From the NCBI RefSeq assembly GCF_040436345.1, contig NC_133223.1, forward strand, positions 6,051,847-6,115,846: a DNA stretch of 64,000 bases, read 5' to 3'. The notes under the pieces were generated by a model. It had not been told where the DNA came from. It saw only the letters and a program-made list of their open reading frames with translations, and made no database searches. Positions 12,118 to 23,340 of the stretch are shown piece by piece. Each line of letters begins with the position of its first letter. Position 1 is the first letter of the stretch. This stretch comes from Pagrus major. Its lineage: Eukaryota; Chordata; Actinopteri; Spariformes; Sparidae. A program made the position numbers and the translations under genes.

Positions 12118-13000
12118 ATGGTGATAAAGCTAAATGCTCACAGGCACAGCTGTAACGTTATAACTGCAGCGAATGAGTTGTGAAATGTTTACTACGACAG
12201 TGACTGAAGACGAGGTCACATACTAATGGAAAGCAAGCTGACATTAATTAACGTTAAGCTATATTGTTTTAGATTACCGGTACATACTCAGCCATGCATG
12301 TAACGTTACAGTTACGTTATGCAGTTATGCAGACTTTAGACAGGTCCGTCCTCTTCCCTCTCTGACCAGGCAGCAGCTCAGTCCTCACAGACACTGAGTT
12401 TTGTAATCGTGAGTGTTTTCCTGAACATGACTGTCTGTTAAATAACTGTAGGTAACGTTAGGGATGCACAGTGTTGTTTTTACCGATAACCACCGCTGCT
12501 GTGAGTGTCCATGTCTTGTCCCGTGGCTGAGTTTCCGTTGCCGCGGTACAAACTCGATCCTCTGTCCTGACGTTTTTTTTTTTTTTTTTCCTGCCGTTAT
12601 AAAACCTACAGTCTATGTATAAAACACACACTACATCAGTAGGTGATAAACTGTTGTAGTAGGCTGACAACATCGCTAGCTAACACCGCTTTGACTACAC
12701 TAGATCCATGGAGGTAACCATGACAACCGGTTCTTTCTGCAGTCAGGTTGCGCACGCATCCTGATTTGTTGGATAGCATTAAATAGCTAATGTAGCTAGC
12801 CAGGTTAGATTCTTTGCTCACCACTGAAATCCGTCATGGCGAGAAGTTTCCACCAGTCTCATAGGGTTGGTGCACTTTGTGCAAGTCATCTGACCTGCGA
12901 GGAGTCCCGTCTTCTGCATCCACAACACAATTTTCCTTTTGTGTTGCAGATTATTAGTTGCACGCAGCAACGCGGTGAGTTCCCGCTTTAAACAATCCAT

Positions 13001-14950
13001 TTTTCTTCTTCTTCTTCTTGTTTACGGCGGTTGTTTTTAGTCACGTTGTTCTGATGACGTAAGGGGGGCGGGGTTATGTCAGGGCAGGAAGTGGAGAGTG
13101 GTGCCTGAAAATTACTGAAAATGATGGGAAGCGAGTACTCCAAAGCTTTTGGAGCCTGCACGTAGCAGGTATCAGCAAAAATTAGAAAAACATATCGGAT
13201 ACGATCCAGACAACGATCGAGAGAAATGGAACACACTGCCTCGACTACTGCCGATCAGAGCACTCCCATAGGACTCCCATAGACATACCTAATTTTAAGT
13301 CATAAAGTGGTAATAATCTTTGCCATGTTCAGTAACCATGTCGACTTAACAAAATCAAATTTATTAGACTGATCGGTTCTTTGTAAAACAGTTATTTATT
13401 TACACAAATGTGATTTGTCCCTAGCCCAGAGGCAGCCTGCTCACTTTTCATTCAAACAATTTAATGTCACTGCCACAGTTGTTAAATTTCATCAATGAGA
13501 CCAACATTAATCTCCTAAAAACAATTTAACCAGCCAGCAGTAAATCTCCAAAAGCATGCGGATACGTTATGGGAGGACGACGGGCGGCCGCGGCAGATCA
13601 GCTGAATAGAGCGGCTGCTGCTGCTGCTGCTGCTGCTGTGACAGCCGCTGCAGTGCCCCGGTCGCGGATCCCACAGACTCTGCACTTCGCCCAGAACAAA
13701 CATCGGAGCAAATTCCCAAGCGTCATAAAATGACCACAGACTCTGGATTAAACGGTGACGTGTTACCAGCGCTATCGCCAGAATTAAAACAGTTTTAGCA
13801 GCTTTACTGGCTGTAAACTGCATGCTAATTTCTGTTACCCCGTCTATGAGGTTTTACCATATACGTTAGCATTAGGCTATCGGACTTTATATGCTTAGTT
13901 TATGCATATATAGTTTATGCTTAGACACTGGCAGTGTGTTTTGAACGTTGTCTCAAACTATGTGGGTTTGATTGCCGCTTAATATATTGCTTTACTCCTC
14001 TTTCGATGTGCCTTTTTTTTTTTTTTTTTACTGTAGGGCAAGCTAAGACACCGTTTGTTTACTATGGTCACTTCCGTCCGTCCGTCCCTCCCACCCACTG
14101 TTTTTGGTCAATTCTTGAAAATAAATTATTTATTTATTAATTAATGTAATCTCCAAGACAAGACAACACAAAAAAACAGAAAAAATGATAATTAAAAAAA
14201 GAATAAAAAAAAAAGAATCGATCCATTTTCTGTTCTCGTGTGTTCTCGTGAGGTTACGTTGTTACGTTGGTGCGACATTCAAGTACAAGCACGTTATCGT
14301 TCTTTCTGCCATATCCCTGAGCAGTTGACCGAGTGCATGCTGTCTCTGATGCTGTCTTCCTAAAAATGGGTAACGTTATTTGGTTACAGTTAGTCGTTCT
14401 ATTTTGGTGCTAACTGGTTGGTTCTGTTATGCTTTTTGTTGCTAAACTTTTGGAAAGGGCATCACTAAATTATGGTCTGCGCCGCATGGTCGCACAGACG
14501 TGTTTAAAGTTAGCTTGCTAACCGCTAGCTAATTACAACGTGACTTGGCTTGCCAGCTCGGCTTAGCACCTTCGGGGATAGCTACCGCTAACTTAACGAT
14601 AGGTGACGCGACTGTTAGCTTGCGAGCTAAGCTATGTTGGGAAACTTGGGTGGGGTCATGTCAAAGGATCAAAAATGGGAAAAACAGGACAAAGAAAATA
14701 TGTAAAGCAAAATCCAGAATATTCATGACAAAACGGCACCATTTAAGAAAGCTCGAAAACGAGTAGGAAGAAGTTTAAAAAAGCAAAAAAAAACTTTTTT
14801 TAAATACTATCCTCCTATCTTAAAAAAAAAAATGGAATTATCATACCCCAGTAGAAAAATCGCACTCTTTGTCGTTATTGCTGTGCTTGTGTAGCTCATG
14901 ACATTACTGCTAAGGCTATATCCTTGACTAGATTGTTTTGTCTCCACAGC
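13001..14950. other. GC-rich interior between the divergent transposon genes
   Basis: This stretch lies between the transposase start (minus) and the CCDC106-like frame (plus), so it may act as a divergent promoter. It holds a CTG repeat at about 13613-13637, CpG-rich sequence around it, many GTTACGTT/TAACGTTA palindromic motifs and T-runs near 14005-14025. A 102-codon minus-strand frame (13515-13823) gains a serine run from the CTG repeat and is not recognised. Confidence 0.4.
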
Positions 14951-14951
14951 C

Positions 14952-15591
14952 ATGAATACTAGAAGAAAGAATGCTGCTACAGCTGATCAATTTCCTGTCA
15001 GTTCAAACATCAGTGTCGTCAGTACTGCAGGTAACAGCTGTTGGCCTAAAATGAGCTTCAGCAAAAACACATTTTGCAGGGACTAAGTGATTTTAAGCGA
15101 AATCTAGTGTTGAAAATGTTTTTTTTTAATTATTATGTATTATTGTTGCCGTCACCTTTTATACAAGAGGCTAGCCTTTTTATTTTTATTGCTGCCCTAG
15201 AATATTGTGCTAGTGCTCTTATGAATCTGTAATGTTAATTCATGATTTTTAATTTGTTTATTTCTGCATTTCAAATGATTATGCTGGTGCTGTTGTGAAT
15301 CTGTCACGTAAATACCGCAGGGCCCTTAAAGCATTCCAAGAGGGTCACTCTATGAAGTATGCCTTCGACTCCGTGGGAGTCGATCGCTGCACCATCGCAA
15401 GAACGGCTCCAATTGCGGAGCTAAAAATTGCAGCACCTGATGTCTACAAGGAGGTCCGACCATGGGACAAGAGGTCTGAACGACTGTCTGCATTTGTTGA
15501 GCGGTGCAGAAACGCAATGACCGATGACATAAGAGATCACATCAACAAGCTGAAGACGGATGATGAGCTCTTACCTTTTGCATCAAAGTAG
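14952..15591 (+). CDS. CCDC106-like protein frame (candidate cargo of the transposon)
   Basis: An upstream exon opens at an ATG just after a good acceptor (tctccacagCC) and codes for MNTRRKNAATADQF and 12 more residues, ending at the donor CTGCAG|gtaaca (15030). The main open part, about 15263-15591, has YRRALKAFQEGHSMKYAFDS, then GVDRCTIARTAPIAELKIAA, ending in LLPFASK. This combination resembles the C-terminal domain of fish proteins annotated coiled-coil domain-containing 106-like. Their function is not established. I could not find a clean acceptor in the right phase for the second exon, and the expected coiled-coil part is not seen, so the gene may be truncated. A weak duplicate of the exon start lies at about 15198-15230. 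Being inside both transposon arms, it is likely carried by the element. Confidence 0.45.
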
Positions 15592-15818
15592 AGCAATGCC
15601 TTCTTTTTCTTTTTTCTTTTTTTTTAAACAGCTAAACAGCTAGTTTTCATATTTGGTTTTTGAAAGAGTAAAAAAAATTCAACAGATGTTATATTCCCAC
15701 TTTCTGCTGACCAGGCACTTGATAGTTTTGTTTACTTGTTGACCCTTTATGAATCTTGAAGAGCTCTGGTTTAAGAGCGGGGCAGGGTCTATGGTTTTCT
15801 TTAAACATCTCACCACTT

Positions 15819-18675
15819 GAATCTTGAAGCTCTCTGTTTTAAGAGCGTGTTGGTGGTGGAGGCTATGGTTTTCTTTTTTTTTTTTTAAGATTGAAAGTCA
15901 TCTGTAGTTAAAGGAATAGTTCACCCCAGAATGATATTTCACTCATTATTTACCCACCCTCATGTCAACTAAGGACAGGAAGAAGTTTCAGAGTCCTCCG
16001 TGGCTTCTCTGAGTTACAGGGGGTCTCGGGGTAGCAGTGCATGTCCATATAATGTCAACATGTTATGTCAACAACTGCTCCTCCTCCACTGCCCCCCTGC
16101 TTCAAGGCGTCCCCCAGGGCTCAGTGCTTGGTCCACTCCTCTTCATCATCTATCTTCTACCCCTTGGCTCCATCATCCGTCGGCATGGTCTCCGTTTTCA
16201 CTGCTATGCCGACGACATCCAACTCCACATCTCCACAAAATCCATCACCCCTGCCACCCACTCTACCCTCACAAACTGCCTGTCAGAACTACAATCTTGG
16301 CTGCAAAAAAACTTTCTCAAACTCAACAGTGACAAATCTGAAATCATACTCATTGGCCCAAAACATCTCACCACATCGACCCAGAACTTCACCCTCAGCT
16401 TTGACAACATCAACCTGTCTCCCTCTCCCTCCATCCGTAACCTTGGCATCATCATGGACAGTACTCTTTCATTCGAACAGCACATCAGCCGCCTCACCCA
16501 AACTGCTTTCTTCCATCTAAAAAACATTGCCCGCCTCCGCCCACTACTCTCCTTCTCTGCAGCTGAGACTCTCATCCACGCATTTATCACTTCAAGACTG
16601 GACTACTGCAACAGCATCCTCTATGGCTCATCTTCCAAAGTCCTCAATAAACTTCAATACATCCAAAACTCTGCTGCCCGCCTCCTCACCCACACCCGCT
16701 CCCGTGAACATATCACCCCCGTACTCCAAAACCTTCACTGGCTCCCTGTCCCACACCGAATCAACTTCAAGCTCCTCCTACTCACCCATAAAGCCCTCCA
16801 CAACCAGGCCCCTCCCTACCTCATGGACATGCTCCACCACCACACTCCTTCTCGAAACCTCAGATCCTCAGACGCTAACCTTCTCTCACCCCCCCTCAGG
16901 ACCAAGCACCGTACCTGGGGGGATAGAGCCTTCTCCATTGCTGCCCCCTCCCTCTGGAACTCCCTCCCCAAACACATCCGTGACTGCCCAGACTCATCCA
17001 CCTTCAAGTCATTACTCAAAACCCACCTCTTCAAACTCGCTTTTCATCTGCACCTGTAGCTGTTTGCTGTACTCAACCTGTTCTCCCAAAAACCTACACA
17101 GATCCATATCCTCATACACTGTTCTTTTTACTACATATTTCTCCTCTATCGCACTATGCACTTGAGTTTATGCACCATGCACTTGATTTTATGTATTCTT
17201 GTATGTATTCTATTCTTGTAAAGTGTCTTTGAGAGTTTTTAAAAGCGCTGTACAAATAAAATGTATTATTATTATTATTATTATATAATGGTTGCTTGTC
17301 TATAATATCCCTCTTGTATTGAAGCCCCAAAAAAAATTAAATAAGTCTATATTTCAAGCTTGTTTGCAGCAGAAGATCATCTTCCTGATCGTCCAAATCT
17401 CGCGAGCCTTAGGCAGACCAGGAAGAGGAGCTTCCGCTGCAAAGAAGCTTGAAATATGGATTCATTTAATTATTTTCGGGACAACTTCGCATTTCAGGGC
17501 TTCAATACAAGACAGACATTACATACAAGCAGCATGGAGGTATTTAGATGTTTTCTGGTGTGTTTATTATTATTATATAGATATGCACTGCTACGCCAAG
17601 ACTCCCTGTAACTCAGAGAAGCCACAGAGGACTCTGAAACTCCTCCCAGCCCTTAGTCGACATGAGGGTGAGTAGATGATGAGTGAAATATCATTCTGGG
17701 GTGAACTATTCTTTTTAAATTCAACAGATGTTATATTCCCACTTTCTGCTGACCAGGCACTTGATAGTTCTGTTTACTTGTTGACCCTTTATGAATCTTG
17801 AAGAGCTCTGGTTTAAGGGCAGGGCAGGGTCTATGGTTTTCTTTGAACATCTCACCACTCTAACATATGCCTGACAATTTAGTCTATTTTTGACCAAGTT
17901 GTGAAAAATAAAAATATTTCATTTTAAACAATGGGTTGTCTGTTTTTCTGCACAGTGGCTATAGAAGTGCCCTCTAGAGCATGCCAGAGGGACATGGACC
18001 ATAGACAAAGTATGACCACTTCACTTGTATTGATTTTTTTTAACTAGCTAATAATGTATCATGACTTTCTATAACACACCAGTGTCCTCACTTTACTTAG
18101 AGCATCCAATGACTGCTTATAAACAACTTATAATGTATCATGACATTCTATAACCCACCAGAGTGTCCTCACTTTACTTAGAGCATCCAATGACTGCTTA
18201 TAAACAACTTATAATGTATCATGACATTCTATAACCCACCAGAGTGTCCTCACTTTACTTAGAGCATCCAATGACTGCTTATAAACAACTTATAATGTAT
18301 CATCAGTGTCCTCACTTTACTTAAAGCATCTAGTGACAACTTATAATGGTTTATAATCACTGTTTAAGCATTATACCATCTCATACAGACATAACACTTA
18401 TAATAAATTATAATCATGTTATGATGTTTTATAACTGTGATTATAATGCGTTCATGAGAGATTAGTTATAATACTTTATGATACATTATGATGCTTGAAC
18501 CCTTATAAAACATTATAAGAAAGCATTATAATCTGCTTATAATTGTTATTATAACACATCATGAAAATGTATAAGTCATTATAACAGTGATTATAAATCA
18601 TTATAACCTCATTATAACCGCATTATGATCGCATCATAATGCATTATAAGGAGGGGCCTCATAGAAAGTGTTACC
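15819..18675 (-). repeat. Right terminal inverted repeat of the Merlin-type element
   Basis: Reverse complement of the left arm, enlarged by a 1.23 kb LINE (16055-17282). The tandem 80-bp units are again present (about 18070-18310) with small differences, and one extra copy of a short TTATAATGA-type unit occurs near the tip. Just inside the arm, 15672-15818 repeats a segment that also lies at 17710-17865, so the inner border was duplicated. Confidence 0.88.
16055..17282 (+). mobile_element. 5'-truncated L2-like LINE nested in the right arm
   Basis: Codes for the C-terminal part of a non-LTR reverse transcriptase, open to a stop at 17057-17059. It includes [13 protein letters not shown] and the catalytic FHCYADDIQ motif, then the region ending in [18 protein letters not shown]. 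The 3' end is GCGCTGTACAAATAAAATG with an ATT repeat. It is flanked by ATATAATG on both sides (16047-16054 and 17283-17290), and the left arm of the host element shows the uninterrupted site near 6750. It is very similar to the longer copy at 57572-62165. The 5' truncation is typical of target-primed reverse transcription. Confidence 0.88.
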
Positions 18676-18683
18676 GATATTTT

Positions 18684-19356
18684 TATATTATATTGAAGAG
18701 GTTATTTTAATAACTTAATCTCTGATACTTTGAAAATATTGCTTATGTTACTGATGTTGTGATATCATATTGCAATGGTTATTCAGTTACAAGGAGTTTA
18801 ATGAGAATTTAACATGATTTATATTCTATAGTTCATGATTAAAAGCTAAAAGAATTAAAAGAATGTTCTGACCTTACTCACCGTAGATCAGGTTTTTTTG
18901 TTGGACCTCTATGAACCTTTGACCTACCTGGATGTTGGAGCTTGGATCGGGACGTTGATGGCGAGCTACAGCCCAGAGGAGAACTAGAGATACGGCGCCT
19001 CTGGAGGATTGAGAGCCCGGATTTCGGCACTTCATTACAAACACACACACCACCAACTGTGCGGTAGGACAAACTCTTTCCACTTCCTCAGTGGACTGAA
19101 AAGCACTAAAACTGAAACTGATTGGAAGTGACTGAAAACAGTTTATTTTCCATTTTTTGTTTTTCTACCTACCCGGGTAAGAATTGTGTTATAGTGTACA
19201 TTTTCATGTGTTTTACTTATCCTTCCCATCCTTGTATTAAAGGGGAAGAGTTATTGTTTCCCAAATAAAGTACTACTGTGTCTGAGTCATTCCTGGTGTA
19301 TTGTTTGGTTAATCCTGGGCTCCATAGTCGAATGTAGAACTTCTGACCCCACCGGC
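18684..19356. other. Intergenic, no gene seen
   Basis: Flank of the large transposon. No supported gene. Minus-strand frames at 18874-19083 have no recognisable domain. Confidence 0.45.
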
Positions 19357-19877
19357 CATTAGGATTATTACATCCAGTAATCCATTACTGTTCTTCATCT
19401 TTAAAGGGTTACACGTACTTCACCCCTCCCCGAGTCTGACGGCGCTTCCCTCTCTCATCTCTCCCTGCTCCAACATCCGCCTGACGCTGCTCCGTGTTGC
19501 CGCGGTTGGTTAACGTCCCACTCGGCTTCGTCTCAGCGTCCAACAGTCTTCTCCACCGCCATACGCTGTCCTGGCTCCGCCACTCCATCCTGGCTTCGCC
19601 ACGCCGTCTGTTCTGCATGCCGTCCGCTCTGCTCCACCTGTCTTCTCGCTGCACGCCCGCACTCAGTCCTCTGGACACTGTGGAGGGAGACAAGAAAAAG
19701 AAACCACTTGCTCGGCCGCACCAACCAATCACCGCCCTCCTCCCAGAGTGGACAGGTGTTCCTAATCTCCTCATTGTCACAGCATATGTGCGGCCAACCA
19801 TCTTAGAAGGGGAGGGAACCCATACCCTTACAGACACACACACACACACACACGCACACACACACACCCTGTGACAC
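19357..19877 (-). repeat. Possible solo LTR-like sequence
   Basis: Read on the minus strand, this begins TGTCACAGGGTGTG, is GC-rich, and is followed past its end by GGTGGGGTCAGAAGTTC, which recalls the primer-site region after fish Gypsy LTRs. No gag or pol was found and no duplication was confirmed. A CA/TG microsatellite sits at about 19831-19868. Low confidence. Confidence 0.25.
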
Positions 19878-21730
19878 TAGTAGCAATTGTTTTATGAATT
19901 TTGTAAAGAAATAGACCATTATACACTGAAACAACAGAGTTCTCATAACCCTCAGTTTGAAGTGTGCCTCTGAAAACCTCCATGAGGAAGGCCATGTGAG
20001 CCCTAACAAGTCACCCTCTCTTTCTGTCCCAGCAAGAATCAGGACACCCTACCCATAGATGTGAATGCACAAAATGGAGGAGTGGGGCTAAGTGGTAGGG
20101 GCGACAGGGTCTTGGGATTGGGGTGTAGTCAAAGATGTTTTCCATTTTTTCTTTACCTTCTGTTCTACTAAAAACACTTATACAGTAGAACAAGGATGAA
20201 GTCAGTGGTTACTAACTAAAGATTGACTACTAAGCAGCTGTATCCCACCTACACTAAATCGAATCATCACACATGCTGATGTTATGTTACAACCAAGCTA
20301 CAACTCAACTGGTTTCTGTTGTGTGTTGTGTTGCATTTGTGGCAAAATGGGTGTGTGCAGTTGCACTCGCAGTCATGTCTGGTTATGTCAGCCATGAAAT
20401 AGAAGTCCAGATGATGGACACTACACACTACACAATTCACACATAGTCAGATCAAGTATTCTGTTCAGACCTTAAAGCATCACAATCCTTCCAGCTCTCC
20501 ATAAATCACTGGTGACCTTCCATATGACCTGCCTTTGGCCGGCTATTTTAAGTGGCATTCTATTCCTCTTTCACTATCCTCGTGATCAGTTTGTGAGCTT
20601 AACAAATCTTAGGTGCCAATGCTGGGCCATCTACTGCTGGTGCTGAGCTGCAACAACCTTCTGTCATTGTGTTCCCCTTTTCACATTCCCTGTGCGGCAG
20701 CATTCCTCAGTTCCTGTGCTGCAGCACCTGTCACCTGTGGTTGTGTCAGCAGCGTTATGTTTTCTTGGCTCCACCCACTCACTTGCTAGTCACCCAGCCA
20801 GACGCCAGATTCTGATCCTGAACTCATTGCAAGTCCCCTGGACATTTCCACTCACTGGTGGACTTGCAGGGGAGTTGATCGCCCCAATGATTGAAATAAA
20901 AATGCTGCAACAGTGCCCTCTAGGATGCCTTTCCAGCAGACAAAACACAATGTGTGCCCTCTAGGATGCCCTTCCAGTTGGCAAAAAGTGGTGAAGTGCC
21001 CTCTCCTCACTATAAGTATATTACAACTTTCTGCACACCTCACATACAGCTGGTATCTTTTTTTTTTTTTTTTTTGCCCCTTCCCCTCAAACATCATGAG
21101 TTTGCCACTGTTGTCGGTCTACAATAAAGCGTGTGCCATGTCTGAGGGCGATGGTGGTAGTGCCAGGAAGTCCAGGTTATTGTGGAATATTAATGTTAAA
21201 ATCTGTTTTTGACAAAATCAGAATATACAAAATACAGTAGAAAGGAATCTTCTGATGATGTATTTTATTGAAGTATTGTTCAATCACATTTGAAGGTAAA
21301 ATTAATCTTTAAAAATTATTATTATTATTTTTACTTACTTCCTCTCAAACTTAATATGCTTTTTGAAAGGTAGTATGTCCTGTTTTCTTACATTCAGGAA
21401 AAGAGAGAAAGTCTAGAATTTCTGGTATCATCTCTGATGAAAAAGCATTCATTATACATCATAGACATCAACATGTGCTCATCCTTTGAATCATGAATTG
21501 TTTTCAGTTTCCAAAAACACAAAATAAAAAACGAAGAACTACAAGTGAAATTATAGATTCATATTGTTTTTCTTGTTTCTGTCATGTAGCATAAATGGAC
21601 TCAACCTCAGTTTTGTTTTGCAACGCTGGTATTGTAAAATGATAAATAAATGAACCTTGATATGTGTATGAATAAAGATAAACATACAACATAACAACAA
21701 CTGCACTGTCACTTATCTCACAGTGTCTCT
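19878..21730. other. Intergenic, no gene seen
   Basis: No supported gene. Two adjacent copies of a roughly 41-bp unit containing GTGCCCTCTAGGATGC lie at 20913-20995, and a T-run at about 21058-21075. The last 100 bp are downstream of the TAAR at 21731. Confidence 0.45.
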
Positions 21731-22793
21731 TTACAGGATGTTGGCCATATGGGAGTCAGACTGTAGGATCTGAAATGTAACAATGAGCCTGATAGCTTTT
21801 GTAAACCAAGGGTAGAGAAGAGCATAGATTATAGGGTTTAGACAGGAGTTAATATACATCAGAAACATCATGAAGATCTCGGTTTTAGAACCAACCAAGA
21901 TTTCATAGCCTGTGAGGGACACACAGTAATATGGAGAGTAACAGATCACAAACACAACTACAAGGATACCCAGTGTCCTGGCTGCTTTTATCTCAGATTT
22001 CTTGGTTTGACCAGTCTTCAGTGAGACAGCTGCAATTTGGGATCGCATGGCACGAGCATGAGACACAGCCACCACAAATACTCTCATATACAGAACAATG
22101 ATGACAGTAATGGGAATAATGAAGCTGACAACAAGATCAACAACTCCTGTGATGTTGACCACACAATCCCCTTTGCAGGAATTATATCTGCCTGGCTGCT
22201 TCAGGTTATCATATAAAAGTAAAATGCTGTAGACAACAGAACAAATCCAACACAATAAAACACATACTGCTGCAAGTCTTTGAGTGGCTTTGACTGTGTA
22301 ATGCAGAGGATCACAAATTGCCACATAGCGGTCAACAGATATGAGTACCATGTTTCCTACAGATGCAGCGACTATGATGACCGGTAACAGAAAATACAGC
22401 GCACACATGAGGTCACCCAGCATCCAGCAGGTCTCTGTCAGGAGTATTTCGACCGGCATCAGCAGAAAGCCCACAAGAAAATCTGAGACAGCCAAAGAGA
22501 GGAGGAGGAGGTTGGTGGGAGTGCGGAGCTGCCTGCAGTGAGAGAATTTCATCATTATGAACAACATCACCAATATTATAATATTATAAATATTATACAT
22601 AACACCCTGTGAAGGTTATGTGCCTGAAGTGGGAGATGGAGATGATGACCAGCAGGTTGAGAGCTGCAGTGAGAAGAGAGATGGAGTATAGTAGAATATA
22701 AATAAGCAGAGTGTCGAGGTGAGGAGGCTCCGGCCTCCTGCAGGAGGTATTGGGTAGTTGGGGAAAGCAGAGTTCAGCTCCCTCCAGCTTCAT
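21731..22793 (-). CDS. Trace amine-associated receptor with Pro at 3.32
   Basis: Olfactory amine receptor of the TAAR family. Exon 1 runs 22793-22624 and exon 2 22532-21731, giving 323 residues. The start MKLEGAELCF matches the other genes; a Met 25 codons upstream is rejected because that stretch aligns with the 56440 gene only in a different frame, as untranslated leader would. Seen: an N-terminal NTS glycosylation site, seven membrane segments, VDRY after TM3, ECL2 cysteine (NSCKGDC), and NSCLNPIIYALLYPWF in TM7. The amine-binding Asp 3.32 is replaced by Pro (FLLPVII), while Asp 5.42 is present (VVDLVVSFIIP), the pattern described for the non-classical teleost TAAR clade. Position 6.48 is Tyr. 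The exon 1 donor is GC (TTCAG|gcacat), giving a 91-bp GC-AG intron. A GT 18 bp further on would keep phase and add six residues to the first intracellular loop. Confidence 0.93.
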
Positions 22794-22914
22794 CACCACA
22801 GAGAGGAGGAGGAGAGAAGCTGCTGAGCTTTGCAGCTTTCTGACCAAAGCTCTCTGACTTACTGACATATTTACATCCCTTCCATTGTTATCTTATTGTT
22901 AAATCCCGCCCACT

Positions 22915-23340
22915 TCTCTTCGCTACACCAACCCAAGTCCCCAGGAATAGCGACAGGCTTTGAAGCCAGCTTTTATAGTAATTACATCATAACGTGATGC
23001 ACTGTGGCCCAAAAAGACTTTTTCCGATGAGCTTGGTTTGTGATAGAAGTGTCTGTAAAACAGTGGATACATTTTTCTGAGCACCCCAACCTCTGCAAAA
23101 TGACTCGTTTCACTGTCATAATTTAAGTCATTTGGTTCAATAAAATTTGGAAAATCTAGAAGAACCGCACCATTAAATTATTTTATCCCTGTTCAAGTAA
23201 GCTGAGTGCTAAACCGGCAGTGAGCTAGCTAGGTCGGCAGGAGTCTATAGTGCACACACTCTATTGGCTGCACTACAGGATTCAGGTATTTTCATATGAG
23301 GAAGTTGAGTTTTTTTGGCTTCAAAGCGCAACTCAGCAGT
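22915..23340 (-). repeat. Dispersed repeat, inverted partner of 24235-24665
   Basis: The reverse complement aligns along its length with 24235-24665. Shared phrases include GAAATAATTTAAT/GATAAAATAATTTAAT, TTCTTCTAGA, AAATGTATCCAC and GTGCATCACGT. By eye identity is roughly 70 percent. No coding content. Confidence 0.65.

Larger units (their letters stand above)
6979..13000 (-). pseudogene. Merlin/IS1595-like transposase, five exons, exon 2 split by a hAT insertion
   Basis: Cut-and-paste transposase with an ISXO2-like DDE domain. Exons on the minus strand are 13000-12822, 11621-11567 plus 10175-10126 (one exon split by the hAT), 8435-8336, 8060-7953 and 7458-6979. All introns are GT-AG and phases agree. 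Lengths of 179+105+100+108+480 give 323 codons plus stop, the usual family size. Visible features: an N-terminal zinc ribbon (C40, C43, C62, H65), then a helical region, first acid D155 in VMLDESKF, second acid D224 in ISDEWRAY, the GAHTQNLERAWQTFK block, and a third acid at E292 or E294 in RVIEWEYWLG. The start is the Met opening exon 1, with the zinc ribbon following. Without the insertion the gene shows no stop or frameshift. With it, exon 2 is interrupted after the codons for GSM, so this copy should be dead unless the hAT is spliced out. The nuclear role is inferred from the family. Confidence 0.85.
5374..18675 (-). mobile_element. Large Merlin-type (IS1595/ISXO2) DNA transposon, about 13.3 kb
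   Basis: Both ends read GGTAACACTTTCTATGAGGC inward and are flanked by the identical 8-bp duplication GATATTTT (5366-5373 and 18676-18683). An 8-9 bp duplication is what Merlin elements make. The arms are near-identical inverted repeats of about 1.6 kb. The interior encodes a five-exon transposase on the minus strand (6979-13000) with an ISXO2-like catalytic domain, plus plus-strand frames that look like cargo (11950-12117, 14952-15591). Later insertions are nested in it: a hAT at 10184-11566 with LINE and SINE pieces inside, and an L2-like LINE at 16055-17282. Near-identical arms and an almost undamaged transposase argue for recent activity. The superfamily call rests on the transposase; the termini alone would not settle it. 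Confidence 0.85.

Noticed and set aside
13515..13823. 102-codon minus frame upstream of the transposase
   Set aside because: Its serine run comes from a CTG repeat, and no family or splice link to the transposase was found.
16065..17165. Long Pro/Ser/Thr-rich frames overlapping the LINE
   Set aside because: Alternate-frame shadows of the reverse-transcriptase frame; the same occurs at 57768-59092.
22794..22868. Upstream Met as the start of the 22793 TAAR
   Set aside because: The added 25 residues align with the sister gene only in a different frame, so they are leader sequence.
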